A stretch of DNA of 64,000 nucleotides from Gemmatimonadota bacterium (GCA_022560615.1 JADFSR010000007.1:62001-126000), one strand, 5' to 3'. Shown: positions 47,444 through 56,333, counted from the stretch's first letter. Notes: a model not told the origin generated them from the letters alone. Translations and numbers: made by a program.

Positions 47444-48541
47444 CTAGGCTATCGACCGCAGATACTCCCGGTCCCAGGCCGCTACCATGCTCTCCAGCTC
47501 GGAGTAGGGGCCGGGAGTGTAGGCCTGTGACGAGATGCCCTTCTGCGCTAGGCCGCTCACGCCCCAGTCCTGTTCGTTGGTCATGCTCCAGAAGTCGATC
47601 GCGCCGCTCGGGTCGAAGCCCGGAGCCGCCATCGCTTCGGGATGGAAGAGCCAGTCGCAGATCACGCGCGACTGGTCCGGCGCCAAGCGCTCGATACGGT
47701 GGATGAGCACGTAGTCGGGAAACAGGCTCAACAGCATGTTCGGATAAACCGTGTAGTACTGGACGCAGTTGAGTGCCTCGCCATCGAGGTTGCCGAGTGA
47801 CGGTGCGCACGTCTGTCCGCTCATGGTCATGCTGCCGCCGTCGATCGACATCCGCATGGGGCCACCGAGAAACGGTCCTTCCACCAGGTCGTTCGAGGAG
47901 TTCCTGAACGGCGTGAGCTTGTTCAGGACCGGATGGAGGCTCGGACAGTGATAGCACTCCGAGTAGTTCTGGAAGATCAACTTCCAGTTCGCGGGGATGT
48001 CGTAGCTGATGCTGTGCGCGATCTCCAGCTCGTCCATCGTCCACGAGCCGAATCTGTCGATGAGCGGCGCGAACGCCTGCTCGAAGGGCTCGGGCTTCTT
48101 GGCGAGACTGATGAAGACGCAGCCCTCCCAGACGGCCACCGACACGGAGTTGAGTGGGTAGTCGTCTGCGCAGAACGAGTCCACTTCGTCCATGAATGGC
48201 GCACCGATGAGCGTGCCATCGAGCGCGTACGTCCAGGCGTGGTACGGGCACCGAATGGATTTCGGGAGCTGGCCCTCAGGCTCGGTGAGCAGGCGCGTCC
48301 CGCGGTGCCGGCACACGTTGTGGTGCGCCCGGAGCTCGCCCTCGGAGTCTTTGAGCACGATGACGCTCTCCGACTCGATCTCGCACAGGAAGTAGCTGCC
48401 CGGACCCGCGAGCGAACTCGCGCGTCCAGCGTAGATCCAGCGCTCGAAGAAGACGTTCCGGGTCTCGGTCTCATAGACCTCCTGACCGGTGTAGTACCTT
48501 CGCGCGAGGGTCTTCGCGCCCTGGGCGGTGCGGGTCGACAT
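47444..48541 (-). CDS. Rieske-type oxygenase alpha subunit, GbcA/CntA-like
   Basis: 365 residues from ATG 48541. The Rieske cluster ligands are C77-x-H79 (NVCRHRG) and C98-x-x-H101 (RCPYHAW). The mononuclear iron region has NYSECYHCPSLHP and the Asp in TNEQDWGVSGLAQKG. This subfamily includes glycine-betaine demethylase GbcA, carnitine monooxygenase CntA and stachydrine demethylase, which remove N-methyl groups. It is divergent from the GcvT/oxidoreductase operon at 48631 and probably works with it. A reductase partner is not adjacent. Confidence 0.9.
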   Translation of the reverse strand: MSTRTAQGAKTLARRYYTGQEVYETETRNVFFERWIYAGRASSLAGPGSYFLCEIESESVIVLKDSEGELRAHHNVCRHRGTRLLTEPEGQLPKSIRCPYHAWTYALDGTLIGAPFMDEVDSFCADDYPLNSVSVAVWEGCVFISLAKKPEPFEQAFAPLIDRFGSWTMDELEIAHSISYDIPANWKLIFQNYSECYHCPSLHPVLNKLTPFRNSSNDLVEGPFLGGPMRMSIDGGSMTMSGQTCAPSLGNLDGEALNCVQYYTVYPNMLLSLFPDYVLIHRIERLAPDQSRVICDWLFHPEAMAAPGFDPSGAIDFWSMTNEQDWGVSGLAQKGISSQAYTPGPYSELESMVAAWDREYLRSIA

Positions 48542-48630
48542 GGCGTGTCCTGAGCACGTGGGTGGTGCGGCAACCTCGCGGAAATTACCGGCCTTTCCGA
48601 CGTCACAGAAGCGGCATAGACTCCGCAGCC

Positions 48631-49848
48631 ATGTTGAGAACCACCCCGTTCCATTCGCGTACGGCACGCCTGATCCAGGCGCAGAATTGGCGCCGCTGGT
48701 CGGGGTATCTCGCGGCGAGCTCGTACGAGCTCCACCACGACCGCGAGTACTGGGCGATCCGTAATTCGGCCGCGCTGATCGACGTCTCGCCGCTCTACAA
48801 GTACCGGATCGAGGGGCCGGACGCCGAGCGACTTCTGGACCGCGTCGTGACCCGCGACGTCACCAAATGCAAGCTGCATCAGGTGCTCTATACACCCTGG
48901 TGTGACGAGGACGGAAAGGTGATGGACGACGGCACGCTGGCTCGGCTCGCCGACGACTCGTTCCGGCTCACTTCGGCCGAACCGAACCTGCGCTGGCTGC
49001 AGGACAATGCCCTCGGTATGCACGTCTCGATTCGGGACATCTCGGACGATCTGGCCGCGCTGGCGCTCCAGGGTCCCAACGCCCGTCGGATTCTGCACGA
49101 CGCCGCGAATGGAGTGGCGGATGACCTGCGCTTCTTCCGACTCACGAAAGGTGAGATCGGGGGTGTGCCCGTCGAGATCACGCGAACCGGGTACACAGGT
49201 GACCTCGGCTACGAGATCTGGACCGAGCCCGCCAACGCGGAAGCGCTCTGGGATGGGCTGATCGAGGCAGGGGACGCGCATCGCATTCTCCCCGCGGGCA
49301 TGCTCGCGCTCGACATCGCCCGCGTCGAGGCGGGCCTGGTTCTGATCGGCGTCGACTACGTGCCCGCGCATCGCGCGATCATCGAGGACCGGAAGTCGTC
49401 TCCCTTCGAGCTGGGACTCGGCTGGACGGTCAAGCTCGACAAAGCGGGGTTCGTCGGACGCGCTGCGCTGATCGCCGAGAAGGAGCGGGGGCCCGAGTGG
49501 GAGTTCCGGGGGCTCGACGTCAGTTGGGATTCTCTCGAAGCGCTGTACGGAGAGGTCGGCCTTCCGCCCCAGCTTCCCTCCGAGGGCTGGCGGACGAGCG
49601 TTCCGGTCTATAGCGGCAGCACGCAGGTCGGGTACGCCACGAGCGGTTGCTGGTCCCCACTGCTCAAGAAGTACATCGCGCTCGCGCACATTCAGACCAG
49701 GTACGCCGGCGTCGGCACCGACCTGCACATGGAGGTCACCGTCGAGCACTACCGGAAGAAGGCGATGGCTCGGGTGGTCGAGTCACAGTTCTTCAACCCG
49801 GAGCGGAAACGCGGCACCCCGAAGGTGGGAGGGGAGGTGTCAGGATGA
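48631..49848 (+). CDS. GcvT-family aminomethyltransferase (T-protein/DmdA-like)
   Basis: 405 residues from ATG 48631. The glycine-cleavage T-protein fold is clear: YWAIRNSAALIDVSPLYKYRIEGPDAERLL, ITRTGYTGDLGYEIW, GMLALDIARVEAGL, and the C-terminal barrel GYATSGCWSPLLKKYIALAHI. These enzymes move a methyl or methylene group to tetrahydrofolate. It is not part of a gcv operon here: its neighbours are two FAD oxidoreductases and a Rieske oxygenase, which points to catabolism of a methylated compound. It overlaps the next gene by ATGA. Confidence 0.92.
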   Translation: MLRTTPFHSRTARLIQAQNWRRWSGYLAASSYELHHDREYWAIRNSAALIDVSPLYKYRIEGPDAERLLDRVVTRDVTKCKLHQVLYTPWCDEDGKVMDDGTLARLADDSFRLTSAEPNLRWLQDNALGMHVSIRDISDDLAALALQGPNARRILHDAANGVADDLRFFRLTKGEIGGVPVEITRTGYTGDLGYEIWTEPANAEALWDGLIEAGDAHRILPAGMLALDIARVEAGLVLIGVDYVPAHRAIIEDRKSSPFELGLGWTVKLDKAGFVGRAALIAEKERGPEWEFRGLDVSWDSLEALYGEVGLPPQLPSEGWRTSVPVYSGSTQVGYATSGCWSPLLKKYIALAHIQTRYAGVGTDLHMEVTVEHYRKKAMARVVESQFFNPERKRGTPKVGGEVSG

Positions 49849-51431
49849 GCGCGAGCCGGTACGACGCGATCATCGTCGGGGGTGGTCACAACGGCTTGGT
49901 CACCGCGGCCTACCTCGCGCGGGCGGGCAAGAAGGTGCTGGTGTTGGAGAAGCGGCACGTGCTCGGGGGCGCCGCGGTCACGGAGGAGATCTATCCGGGG
50001 TTCAAGTACTCGGTGTGCTCCTATGTGGTGAGCCTGCTGCGACCCGAGATCATCCGTGACCTCGAGTTGCCGAAGCACGGGCTGCGGATATTGCCGCTCG
50101 AGAGCACCTTCACGCCGCTTCCGAACGACGACTATCTCGTGCGTTGGGGGGATCACGATCTGACGCGGCGGGAGATCTACCGGCACTCTGCGCGGGACGC
50201 CGACGCGTACGACGACTTCGGCAAGCTGATGTATCAGCTCGCGGTGGCGGTGAAGCCGATCCTCGCCATGGTACCCCCCGATCCGACGTCGATGAGTCCC
50301 AAGGACCTCATGGGATTCCTCAGGCTCGGGAAGCACTTCCGGGGCCTCGGCCACGAGCAGTTCCACGTGCTGTACAAACTCATGACCATGAGCTCGGCGG
50401 ACTATCTGGACGAGTGGTTCGAGACCGAGGCGTTGAAAGCGACGATGTCGTCGAGTGGGATCATCGGCACCTTCCTCGGGCCGCGGTCACCCGGCACCGC
50501 GTACGTGCTCCTCCACCACTACATGGGTGAGATCGACGGAGCGATGCGCGCCTGGGGCTTCCCCAAGGGTGGGACCGGTGCCGTGAGCGAGTCGATCGCG
50601 AGCGCGGCTCGATCGCACGGCGCGGAGATCATCACCGAAGCCGGGGTCGCTCACGTCACGGTGAAGAACGGTAAGGCGACGGGTGTCGTTCTGGACGACG
50701 GTAGGGAGTATGCCACCTCTGTCGTAGTCTCGGCCCTGGACCCGAAGCGCACGTTCCTGGGCCTAGTCGACGCGAGACACCTGCCCGACGACTTCGTTCG
50801 CGACATCGAGCGCTTCAAGATTCGCGGCTCTTCCGGCAAAGTGAACCTGTCGCTCAGCGAGCTCCCGAACTTCACGTGCAAGCCGGGCGTGGGCCCGCTG
50901 CACAAGGGCGCGATCTCGATCAGCCCGAGCGTCGACTATCTGGAGCGCGCGTACGACGAGGCCAAGTACGGTGACTTCTCCAGCCGTCCGTACATGGACA
51001 TCATCATCCCCTCCATGATCGACGCTGGCATGGCGCCTCCGGGCAAGCACGTCATGTCGATCTTCGTGCAGTACGCGCCGTCGGATCTGCGCGGCGGTTG
51101 GGACGAGACCAAGCGTGAGGCATTCGGAGACGCGGTCGTCGACACGCTCGCCCAGTACGCCCCCAACCTCCCGGACGCGATTCTGCACCGGCAGGTGCTG
51201 ACGCCCTGGGACATCGATCGGGACATGGGGCTCACGGACGGCAATATCTTTCACGGCGAGCTCTCGCTGCATCAGCTCTTTTGCATGCGGCCCACGGTCG
51301 GGTACGCCGACTACACCACCCCGCTGCGGGGCTATTACCAGGCCGGCTCCGGGACCCACCCCGGCGGAGGAGTAACGGGGGCCTCCGGGCGCTTGGCCGC
51401 GCTCAAGATTCTGAAGGACGCACCCCGATGA
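49845..51431 (+). CDS. PYROXD2-like FAD/NAD(P) oxidoreductase, first of two
   Basis: 528 residues from ATG 49845, overlapping the GcvT gene. The N-terminal dinucleotide motif is YDAIIVGGGHNGLVTAAYLARAGKKVLVLE and a second FAD contact is the C-terminal GSGTHPGGGVTGASG. The family is the phytoene-desaturase-like PYROXD2 branch. Its true reaction is unsettled; related enzymes oxidise hydrocarbon or amine-like chains. It is a paralogue of the next gene (about 40% identical by eye), so the pair arose by tandem duplication. Confidence 0.92.
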   Translation: MSASRYDAIIVGGGHNGLVTAAYLARAGKKVLVLEKRHVLGGAAVTEEIYPGFKYSVCSYVVSLLRPEIIRDLELPKHGLRILPLESTFTPLPNDDYLVRWGDHDLTRREIYRHSARDADAYDDFGKLMYQLAVAVKPILAMVPPDPTSMSPKDLMGFLRLGKHFRGLGHEQFHVLYKLMTMSSADYLDEWFETEALKATMSSSGIIGTFLGPRSPGTAYVLLHHYMGEIDGAMRAWGFPKGGTGAVSESIASAARSHGAEIITEAGVAHVTVKNGKATGVVLDDGREYATSVVVSALDPKRTFLGLVDARHLPDDFVRDIERFKIRGSSGKVNLSLSELPNFTCKPGVGPLHKGAISISPSVDYLERAYDEAKYGDFSSRPYMDIIIPSMIDAGMAPPGKHVMSIFVQYAPSDLRGGWDETKREAFGDAVVDTLAQYAPNLPDAILHRQVLTPWDIDRDMGLTDGNIFHGELSLHQLFCMRPTVGYADYTTPLRGYYQAGSGTHPGGGVTGASGRLAALKILKDAPR

Positions 51432-53005
51432 GCGTCTCTTACGACACCGTCGTCATCGGGGCGGGGCACAACGGCCTCGTCACGGCCGCGTACCTGGCGA
51501 GGGCTGGTCACAAAGTGCTCGTGCTGGAGCAGCGCGACGTGGTCGGGGGCGCCGCCTCGACCGAAGAGGTATTCCCGGGCTTCAAGGTCGACACGGGCGC
51601 TCACCGGATCGGCGGACTCAGTACCGCGGTCGTGAGCGATCTGGGATTGGCCCGCCACGGGCTCGAGCTGCTCGACGCGGACGCCAGCGCGTTCGTTCCC
51701 GTGGTCGATGGAACGCCGCTCACGCTCTGGCGCGACTCCCGCAGGACGGCCGAGGCGATCCGGGAGATCTCGACCGCGGATGCCGACGCGTGGCTCCCGT
51801 TCACCGAGCTGATAGGGAAGGCTGCCGGCTTCCTGGAAGCGGCGTGGACGTCGACTCCACCGGATGTGACCGGTAACGACCTCGGGGACCTGATCGCCTC
51901 GGCGAAGCTCGGGATGAAGCTGCGCAAGCTCGGCAAGAGGGACATGGTCGAGGTCATGCGGATTCTGCCGATGTCCGTGTACGAGCTGCTCGGGGACTGG
52001 TTCGAGAGCGACCTCGTGAAGGGAGCCGTGGCCGCGTCCGCCGTGAGTGGCCTCTGCCAGGGTCCGATGGCTGGCGGGACCGTGTACACGCTGCTGCATC
52101 ATCACGTCGGCGCGGGCGTGGGGGTCATCCGTCCGACACGGCGCGTGAGGGGCGGAATCGGGCGACTGAGTGAAGCGCTCGTGGCTGCTTGCGAGGAGTC
52201 AGGGGCAGAGGTTCGGACGGGCACAGCCGTCGAGCGCATCATCGTCGAGGGTGGACAGGCTGTGGGCGTGGTCGTCGGCGGCGCGGAAATTCGTGCCCTG
52301 CGTATCGTCTCGAGCGCCGATCCGCGTCGCACGTTCTTCGAGCTCTTGGAGCCCAGTGAGATGGCGCCGGAGTTCGCTCGCAAGGTGAGCAACATCCGCT
52401 ACCGAGGCGTGTGCGCCAAGGTGCATCTCGCGCTGAGCGGTTTGCCGGACTTCACGTGCCAGCCCGGCGCGGGGGACCACCTGAAGGGTGTGGTTTCTAT
52501 CAGCCCGAGCCTGGAGTACCTCGAGCGGGCATATGATGCGGCCAAGTACGGCCGCGTCTCGGAGCGTCCGTATCTCGAAGTATCGATCCCGTCGCTGTCG
52601 GATCCCAGCGTGGCGCCGGACGGGAAGCACCTCGTGTCGATCGTCTTCCAGTACGCCCCGTATGCGCTGCGGGAAGGCGCGTGGGACGCCGCGGCCGGCG
52701 CGAAGCTCGGCGACCTGGCGGTAGAAACGCTTGCTGAGTATGCCCCCAACTTGCACTCGCTCGTCGAGGCGCGGCATGTCATGACGCCGCTGGACCTCGA
52801 GCGGGCGTTCGGGCTGTCCGAGGGCAACATCTACCACGGTGAGATGACACTGGACCAACTGCTCTTCATGCGTCCGGTGCCAGGTGCCTCCCGGTACCGC
52901 GCGCCGATTGCGCGGCTCTACCTGTGTGGGGCCGGCACGCACCCGGGTGGTGGGGTGACCGGAGTGCCGGGATTCAACGCGGCTCGGGAGATCCTGAAGG
53001 ACTGA
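51428..53005 (+). CDS. PYROXD2-like FAD/NAD(P) oxidoreductase, second of two
   Basis: 525 residues from ATG 51428, again overlapping by ATGA. The same Rossmann start (YDTVVIGAGHNGLVTAAYLARAGHKVLVLEQ) and the same end (GAGTHPGGGVTGVPGFNAAREIL) are present. Divergence from its partner is largest in the substrate domain (residues ~90-220), which suggests two different substrates or a heterodimer. It closes the operon. Confidence 0.92.
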   Translation: MSVSYDTVVIGAGHNGLVTAAYLARAGHKVLVLEQRDVVGGAASTEEVFPGFKVDTGAHRIGGLSTAVVSDLGLARHGLELLDADASAFVPVVDGTPLTLWRDSRRTAEAIREISTADADAWLPFTELIGKAAGFLEAAWTSTPPDVTGNDLGDLIASAKLGMKLRKLGKRDMVEVMRILPMSVYELLGDWFESDLVKGAVAASAVSGLCQGPMAGGTVYTLLHHHVGAGVGVIRPTRRVRGGIGRLSEALVAACEESGAEVRTGTAVERIIVEGGQAVGVVVGGAEIRALRIVSSADPRRTFFELLEPSEMAPEFARKVSNIRYRGVCAKVHLALSGLPDFTCQPGAGDHLKGVVSISPSLEYLERAYDAAKYGRVSERPYLEVSIPSLSDPSVAPDGKHLVSIVFQYAPYALREGAWDAAAGAKLGDLAVETLAEYAPNLHSLVEARHVMTPLDLERAFGLSEGNIYHGEMTLDQLLFMRPVPGASRYRAPIARLYLCGAGTHPGGGVTGVPGFNAAREILKD

Positions 53006-53667
53006 TCAGACGCGGTGCATTGGCTCCAGGCTTGGGTCGGCCGGTCAAGACGCTCACGGAGCTGCGCGAGTGGAAGGCTCATGAAAGCGCCGGCCGCTCA
53101 AGTTCACGCAACGTTCCTCGCCCAGGCCGTGCACCTCGAGTTGCCCCACAGACCCCCGCCCATCTCGCCCGCGCGCGGCCCCCCGCAGGGAGACTTCCTC
53201 CTCGACCAGACCCCGGCCTTCGATCCCGCCGAGGCCGAGCCCATCCCAGAATTCAGCTTCGACCAGTCGCTGCCCGACGAGTTCGAAGACTGAGGGTCTC
53301 CCCCCGCTGTCCTCCCGGACATGCTGAGCCCTTCGGCCACCTCGACCTGCCCGTCTCAACATCCCCTCGTCCCGATCCGCTTTCCGAGCGTCTCCCACTC
53401 CTCGCGCCGCGACGGCGATCGGCCGCGCCCCGCGCCCCTCTCTCCGTGTCCCATCCCGCAACACGACCTACCGTGACTCCCCACCCGAAAGCGCGGTAGA
53501 AATGCCTTCTATGGGCCTGGCGGCGACGCCGGAGCCCGGAGGCTGGCGGCCCTATTTTTAGGCAGCTGCTCCGCCAGCTAACGAATCGTGTAGCCGAGGC
53601 ATCCAGAGTTCGAGTGATCACGGCGAACACACGTCGTCGTCGCACAAAAACGCGAGGAGTCCGATTC
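53006..53667. other. Rearranged intergenic region with no clear gene
   Basis: 660 bp. A plus-strand frame 53015-53293 ends in AEAEPIPEFSFDQSLPDEFED, a proline/acid-rich tail that recalls some transposase ends but is not enough to call. The region holds copy A of the dispersed repeat (53333-53498) and an inverted repeat CTGGCGG/CCGCCAG (53543-53549, 53571-53577) around TATTTTTA, perhaps a terminator. I see no supported coding region. Confidence 0.55.
53333..53498. repeat. Dispersed ~165-bp repeat, copy A
   Basis: From 53333 this segment aligns with 58559-58727 at about 85% identity, with shared runs such as AACATCCCCTCGTCCC and TCTCTCCGTGTCCCATCCCG. The left border is sharp (CGGCCACCTCGACC). 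No terminal inverted repeats or target duplications are clear. It may be a MITE-like or REP-like element. Confidence 0.75.
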
Positions 53668-54699
53668 ATGTACATGCGTCCCGTCCGTTTCCTTCGAGCC
53701 GCGGTCCCGCTGGCGCTCCCGCTTGCGTTCTGGGCGTCACCCATCAGCGGGCAGGACAACGAGTTCGACATCGATATCGCGCGCGTGGGAGTCGGCTCGA
53801 GGTTCGAGCCGTTTCGTGTTACTGAAACCGAGCCGCTGCAGGACGCGATCTCCGCAAAGAAGCTGCAGGGTGACACCCGCGTACTCGTCATGGACCACCC
53901 AGCTGGGCTGCTCGCCTTTCTCACCGATCAGATGGTGTATCACCACGTGGCCCAGGGGGAGACCAACGGTGAGCCATGGATGGTGTCCTTCTGAGTGGTT
54001 TGTAACACAGGGGTCGGTCTGACTCCCACGGTTGACGGCAAGGTTCACCACTTCAGGACTCGCGGCATCTTCAACGGCCTCTCGATGCTCGCCGACGAGG
54101 AAACGGAGACCATTTGGAACCACATCACGGGCAGGGCGGTCTACGGCCCTCTCAAGGGGTCCGTGCTTCCCGTGTTCAATCTCCTGCACATGACGGCTAA
54201 GCAGGCACTGGACCGGTATCCCGGCTTGTCCGTCGCCATCTCGGACCGTCCAGTCCGGGGGCGAAGGGGCATGTTCGCGCCGATCGCCGACCGGATCCCC
54301 TTCCTGCGGGACGGCTTCAGGAGCACGATCGTGAAGGAAGACACTCGTCTTCCTACGATGGATATCGGACTCGGAATCTGGACCGATTCAGAGCAACGGT
54401 TCTATCCGATGGAGGTCGTCCAAGCGGGCGGTGGCGCCATCGTCGATGTCTTCGACGGCAAGCGTCTGGTCGTCTACGTGGAGCCCGGAACGTATGGTCT
54501 GGACGCCTTCTTCACGGAGGAGCAGACGGCCTCCACCGATGGCTCCCTCGTCACAGTCGGCCAGCATCTGGTTCTCGAGAGCGGAGTGCTCCGAGACTCG
54601 AGCGGCGAGCGAATCGAGATCGAGCGGCCGCTTCAGCTGTTCTCGCGGTGGTACGGATTCGCTCTGACGTTCCCCGAAACCACGATCTACGGACGCTAG
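53668..54699 (+). CDS. DUF3179 protein with in-frame TGA at the CxxC position: candidate selenoprotein
   Basis: One frame of 344 codons runs from ATG 53668 (GAGGAG eight bases upstream) to a stop at 54699. A signal peptide ends PISGQ. The only internal stop is TGA at 53992-53994 (codon 109), in VSF-U-VVCNTGVG. DUF3179 proteins have a CxxC at this place (like TYCPLC), so the TGA replaces the first Cys and Cys112 remains. After it, 235 codons continue without a stop and carry the family blocks VDGKVHHFRTRGIFNGLSM, DEETETIWNHITGRAVYGPL and RWYGFALTFP. A SECIS-like hairpin follows at 54010. The alternative is a nonsense mutation in a region that also holds decayed genes. I recall that some database members are named as selenoproteins, unverified. 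Confidence 0.8.
53992..54027 (+). promoter_or_regulatory. Candidate UGA-Sec codon and bSECIS hairpin
   Basis: After TGA (53992-53994) and 15 nt, GGGGUC (54010-54015) pairs with GACUCCC (54021-54027) around the loop GGUCU (54016-54020). The stem is 6 bp with U54024 bulged (or a G-U pair). The loop starts 21 nt after the stop. The E. coli fdhF SECIS loop also has GGUCU, about 18 nt after its UGA. Loop sequence, spacing and codon phase all agree with known bacterial SECIS elements, though GGU CUG also simply codes Gly-Leu. Confidence 0.65.
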
Positions 54700-54732
54700 C
54701 ACACGATTGCGTATAAACTGTGTGCGTCTTGA

Positions 54733-54759
54733 GGTCCGGGTGGGGTAGCGGACCGGACC
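54733..54759 (+). terminator. Hairpin after the DUF3179 gene
   Basis: Arms GGTCCGG (54733-54739) and CCGGACC (54753-54759) are perfectly complementary with a 13-nt loop, 34 bp past the stop. There is no T-run after it, so termination is only possible. Confidence 0.4.
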
Positions 54760-55004
54760 TGGGCTACTGCCGGATTCAGGATCTCGGTTCCGCGATGTAG
54801 GATCGTCCGCCTTGTGCTGCGGTTTGCTACAAGAGTATTCATCCCTGGTTGATGCCGCCTTCGACACTCACCGATATGATCCATCGGTGCGTCGACCCGA
54901 CCTGATGGGCTTGAGCGAGGCAGTTCCGAGTTCCGAGCGCTTGCCCACCCGCTGGGCGGTACGACTCGCAGGCATTTTCATGGACGTTCCGCGCATGTTC
55001 GGTA

Positions 55005-55340
55005 GAACAGGGTCAGGCCACCCTCGACGCGGCGCAGCTTCCCGTGGGGTGGACCGCGGAGGAGCGGACCCGCGTCAGGATCAAGTGCATGCTTCCCTTC
55101 GGCGCCTCGTGCCCCGCCGGGAACTTGTGGCAACTTCTGATGCGCCTCACCGGCTGGTTGATCACGGGTTTGGCGGTCTCCTTGGGCGCCCCCTTCTGGT
55201 TCGACCTGCTACAGCGGTTCGTCAGCCTCCGCGGCGCAGGTAGAGGTCCGCGGGTGCAGCCGCAGACGGGGCGCGCGCGCACGGCCTCCTCCGGTGTGAG
55301 CGCCACGGCCGGAGCCGCTGACGAGGACACGGCCTACAGA
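55005..55340 (+). pseudogene. C-terminal remnant of a membrane protein (GAPFWFD family)
   Basis: The frame reads QATLDAAQLPVGWTAEER, then LTGWLITGLAVSLGAPFWFDLL, then QRFVSLRGAG. The GW-L-TALAVSLGAPFWFDLL-x-RGAG end is familiar from many bacterial membrane proteins of unknown function. The N-terminal part is absent and no start codon with a ribosome site precedes it, so I regard it as a remnant. Confidence 0.65.
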
Positions 55341-55368
55341 GGGTCCGATCCGCCTGCTCCGTGTTTCA

Positions 55369-55440
55369 GGGTCGACATCGATATCGCACCGGTGGGACTG
55401 ATGGCTCCCTCGTCACGGTCGGCGAGGATCTTCTGTTGGC
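55369..55440 (+). pseudogene. Internally deleted second copy of the DUF3179 gene
   Basis: GACATCGATATCGC (55371 on) matches the 5' part of the intact gene (53767 on, DIDIA-VG). It is joined directly to GATGGCTCCCTCGTCAC (55399 on), which matches the 3' part (54538 on, DGSLVTVG). About 750 bp of the gene, including the TGA region, is missing between them. Confidence 0.7.
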
Positions 55441-55448
55441 GCCTGCGG

Positions 55449-56333
55449 CTACCCCACCCAGGCCGGATCGGCGGAGTCCGTGGCTGGCTGAGCCCCGCGG
55501 TATCCGTGGTTGGCCGCGGGTGAGCGGTCGTAGACCGTCTGGCCCTCTCCTTCATTGAGGCTCCAATAGCCCTGTAGGCCATCCGAGCTGACATCGACGC
55601 CCGTCTCGTGAACCGCCTGGATCTCCGCGGGTGAAAGGCTCCTCGACCACATGGCGGGGTCCTCGATCTCACCTGGGAAAAACCAGATCGGCGGCTCTTT
55701 GCCGCCGGGCGGCAGCGGTCCGATCTGGCCGTGCGTCGCCCCCAGGCTCAGGAACTGTCGGTTGTTGGACGATGGGGTACCGGTTCCTTCACAGCGGGCG
55801 CGCTCCGCGCCGTCCACGTAGAAGACCAGAGTGCCGCCCGCGTCTCGAGTGAGGGCCACATGGTGCCATGCGCCGTCAGCCACGAACATGTCGTCCGACT
55901 CGCAAACCCCCTGCCGTACACAGTCGTTGTTCGGGTAGCAGTAGTTGTCCTCGTTGGACGCCTCGAGCATGACCTCCAATGAACCCGTCCGTCCCACATA
56001 CATCTGCCAGCTCAAGTTGAAAGAGTTGTCGTCCTCACCTCTCGCGATGACCGCCGCTCGCGCGCTCGGAGTCGTCAGCCGTATCCGGGCGGCGATGGTA
56101 AACACCTCGGTCGGGAACGAGGCATTCCATGGAACGAGGACGCGGTCGTCCACGCCGTCGAACATCAAGTGGAAGTCCTGTCCGGATTCCGGTGGCGGAT
56201 CGCCGGGGTCGAAGTCTGAGGTCGTGTCATCATCGTCGATCACGGGTTCCATGGCGTCCTGCGCTCCGCAGGCGCCGACAGTCCCGAGCATCAATGCGAT
56301 CACCCATCTACGAATTCGGCGCGGCTCTGGCAT
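55449..56333 (-). CDS. LamG/concanavalin A-like lectin-domain lipoprotein
   Basis: 294 residues from ATG 56333, whose ATGA overlaps the multicopper oxidase stop. The signal ends GTVGAC (lipobox). The LamG_3/laminin-G-like domain is visible in LMFDGVDDRVLVPWNASF, FTIAARIRLTTPS, DGAWHHVALTRDAGGTLVFYVDG and the closing GEIEDPAMWSRSLSPAEIQAVHETG. It is a carbohydrate or surface-binding module displayed at the envelope, co-expressed with the copper oxidase. Four Cys in the middle (NYCYPNNDCVRQGVCESDD) may form disulphides. Confidence 0.87.
   Translation of the reverse strand: MPEPRRIRRWVIALMLGTVGACGAQDAMEPVIDDDDTTSDFDPGDPPPESGQDFHLMFDGVDDRVLVPWNASFPTEVFTIAARIRLTTPSARAAVIARGEDDNSFNLSWQMYVGRTGSLEVMLEASNEDNYCYPNNDCVRQGVCESDDMFVADGAWHHVALTRDAGGTLVFYVDGAERARCEGTGTPSSNNRQFLSLGATHGQIGPLPPGGKEPPIWFFPGEIEDPAMWSRSLSPAEIQAVHETGVDVSSDGLQGYWSLNEGEGQTVYDRSPAANHGYRGAQPATDSADPAWVG

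Larger units (their letters stand above)
54700..55448. other. Decayed region between DUF3179 and LamG genes
   Basis: 750 bp with no intact gene. It holds a hairpin (54733), a C-terminal remnant of a membrane protein (55005-55330) and a deleted second copy of the DUF3179 gene (55369-55440). The stretch 54760-55000 has a short frame with AVPSSERLPTRWAVRLAG that I cannot assign. Confidence 0.6.

Noticed and set aside
52985-53005. Match between the end of the FAD gene (GGGAGATCCTGAAGGA) and 59247-59262
   Set aside because: One short near-match of coding sequence; likely chance, with no flanking similarity.
53560-53610. Integron attC-like sequence (CTAACGAATCG...GCCGAGGC)
   Set aside because: It resembles one half of an attC core, but no complementary GTTRRRY partner lies at proper distance and no integrase or cassette array is present.
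53252-53924. Long minus-strand ORF over the repeat and the DUF3179 start
   Set aside because: It is a GC-driven antisense frame with Arg/Ser-rich composition and no family motif; its similarity to the SDR upstream frame comes only from the DNA repeat.
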